Made by a program: the position numbers and the translations under genes
The notes under the pieces: model-generated
Database searches by the model: none
What the model was told of the DNA's origin: nothing
The model's input: only the letters and a program-made list of their open reading frames with translations
Assembly (NCBI RefSeq): GCF_024220585.1
Contig: NZ_JAMXKF010000001.1
Location: 310,001 to 374,000 of the forward strand
Direction: 5' to 3'
From: Dyadobacter diqingensis
GTDB taxonomy: Bacteria; Bacteroidota; Bacteroidia; Cytophagales; Spirosomataceae
DNA: 64,000 bases
Part shown: positions 63,536 through 64,000 of the stretch, piece after piece
Position numbering within the stretch: the stretch's first letter is position 1
Layout: each line of letters starts with the position of its first letter

Positions 63536-64000
63536 CTAGGCGTTTCCGTTGGGCAAAAAGTTCAGGAAAGTATTAAACTGCTTTTTGTACTTTTCTTCGT
63601 CGATCTTGTAGTAAAAAGCGCCTTTTTTTGAAAAACCTTTCTGCTTTTCTTCCAGTTTTATCAACAGGTGTGTCGACAATAATTTCCGGCTGAAATTTCT
63701 TTTGTCCAGCTCAGTGCCAAAAATCGCCTCGTACAGCTTTTGAAGCTGCGGGATGGTGAATTTTTCAGGAAGAAGCTCAAAACCAATAGGATGCTGTGAA
63801 GCCTTATAGCGTAAATGCTCAATCGCCATTTGAACCATCGCGCTGTGATCGAAGAGCAGCTGGGGCAGCTCCTGCATGGAAAACCACTGCGCTTCGAAAT
63901 TTTTGGAAATCTTATTATCGTAATCGTCCACATTAATCAGTGCAAAATAAGCCACTGATACCGTACGTTCCACCGGGTCACGTTTTGGATTTCCGAAAGT
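63536..64000 (-). CDS. NUDIX hydrolase / NrtR-like regulator, N-terminus outside the window
   Basis: Partial: the frame runs off the right edge (TFGNPKRDP precedes VERTVSVAYFALI), and a GTG at 63973 is not the true start. The visible part is the end of a NUDIX domain (FEAQWFSMQELPQLLFDHSA) followed by a winged helix (LPEKFTIPQLQKLYEAIFGT, ELDKRNFSRKLL). This is the architecture of NrtR-type regulators of NAD or sugar metabolism. The NUDIX box itself is outside the window, so catalytic status cannot be judged. Confidence 0.88.
   Translation of the reverse strand, partial: TFGNPKRDPVERTVSVAYFALINVDDYDNKISKNFEAQWFSMQELPQLLFDHSAMVQMAIEHLRYKASQHPIGFELLPEKFTIPQLQKLYEAIFGTELDKRNFSRKLLSTHLLIKLEEKQKGFSKKGAFYYKIDEEKYKKQFNTFLNFLPNGNA

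Noticed and set aside
1..64000. Insertion sequence or prophage
   Set aside because: No transposase, integrase or phage structural gene was found; repeats present have no flanking terminal inverted repeats with target duplications that I could recognise.

Overview
This 64 kb chromosomal window comes from a member of the Bacteroidota, most likely order Cytophagales and close to Dyadobacter or its relatives in Spirosomaceae. The evidence is two proteins ending in type IX secretion (T9SS) type A sorting tails, many lipoproteins and exported propeller/LRR proteins, a LytS/LytTR-type two-component pair, menaquinone genes, and near absence of Shine-Dalgarno sequences. The genus is an inference from gene content; no rRNA or other decisive marker is present.

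Layout. 0-6.4 kb: a T9SS surface protein, an atypical LuxR-type regulator lacking the phospho-acceptor Asp, and two lipoproteins. 6.6-20.5 kb is an accessory region. It holds many small orphan genes, several resembling toxin-immunity families (DUF6000, DUF7710 and DUF4265 types), two exported proteins sharing an upstream DNA element, a GC-richer 1188-residue MG2/TonB-plug protein, and at least four decayed or frameshifted genes. 20.6-23.6 kb: a T9SS leucine-rich-repeat protein made of two copies of the same architecture.

23.9-28.9 kb: an AraC-type regulator divergent from a tight five-gene operon (cupin, CMD-ABM fusion, Tat-signal zinc alcohol dehydrogenase, cyclophilin-like lipoprotein, hexapeptide acetyltransferase). 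The first four products appear exported. The 3' end of the last gene has been swept into an array of four ~285 bp repeats with palindromes and a covarying stem. 30-47 kb: housekeeping and core genes, namely branched-chain aminotransferase, two tRNA-Asp genes, Nif3, a zinc-ribbon protein, a TPR protein, RadC, the LytTR two-component pair, MenI-like thioesterase plus isochorismate synthase, and a complete RND efflux operon (adaptor, pump, TolC).

47.3-48.04 kb is an array of 131 bp tandem repeats ahead of a CvfB-type RNA-binding protein. 49-53.5 kb carries two amidohydrolase-like genes with three modules, of which only one shows the HxH metal motif. 53.7-55.9 kb contains a SatD/DUF3307 pair preceded by three identical inverted repeats spaced exactly 29 bp apart. 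I consider this and the 285 bp array the two most interesting signals in the window. 56-64 kb is a mostly co-directional block of conserved genes: PrfC, pyrophosphatase, GT2 glycosyltransferase, TrmN6, RNase H with viroplasmin domain, peptidase T, a MazG-like protein, MarC and a NUDIX/NrtR-like gene cut by the window edge.

No transposase, integrase, CRISPR array, rRNA or prophage gene was found.
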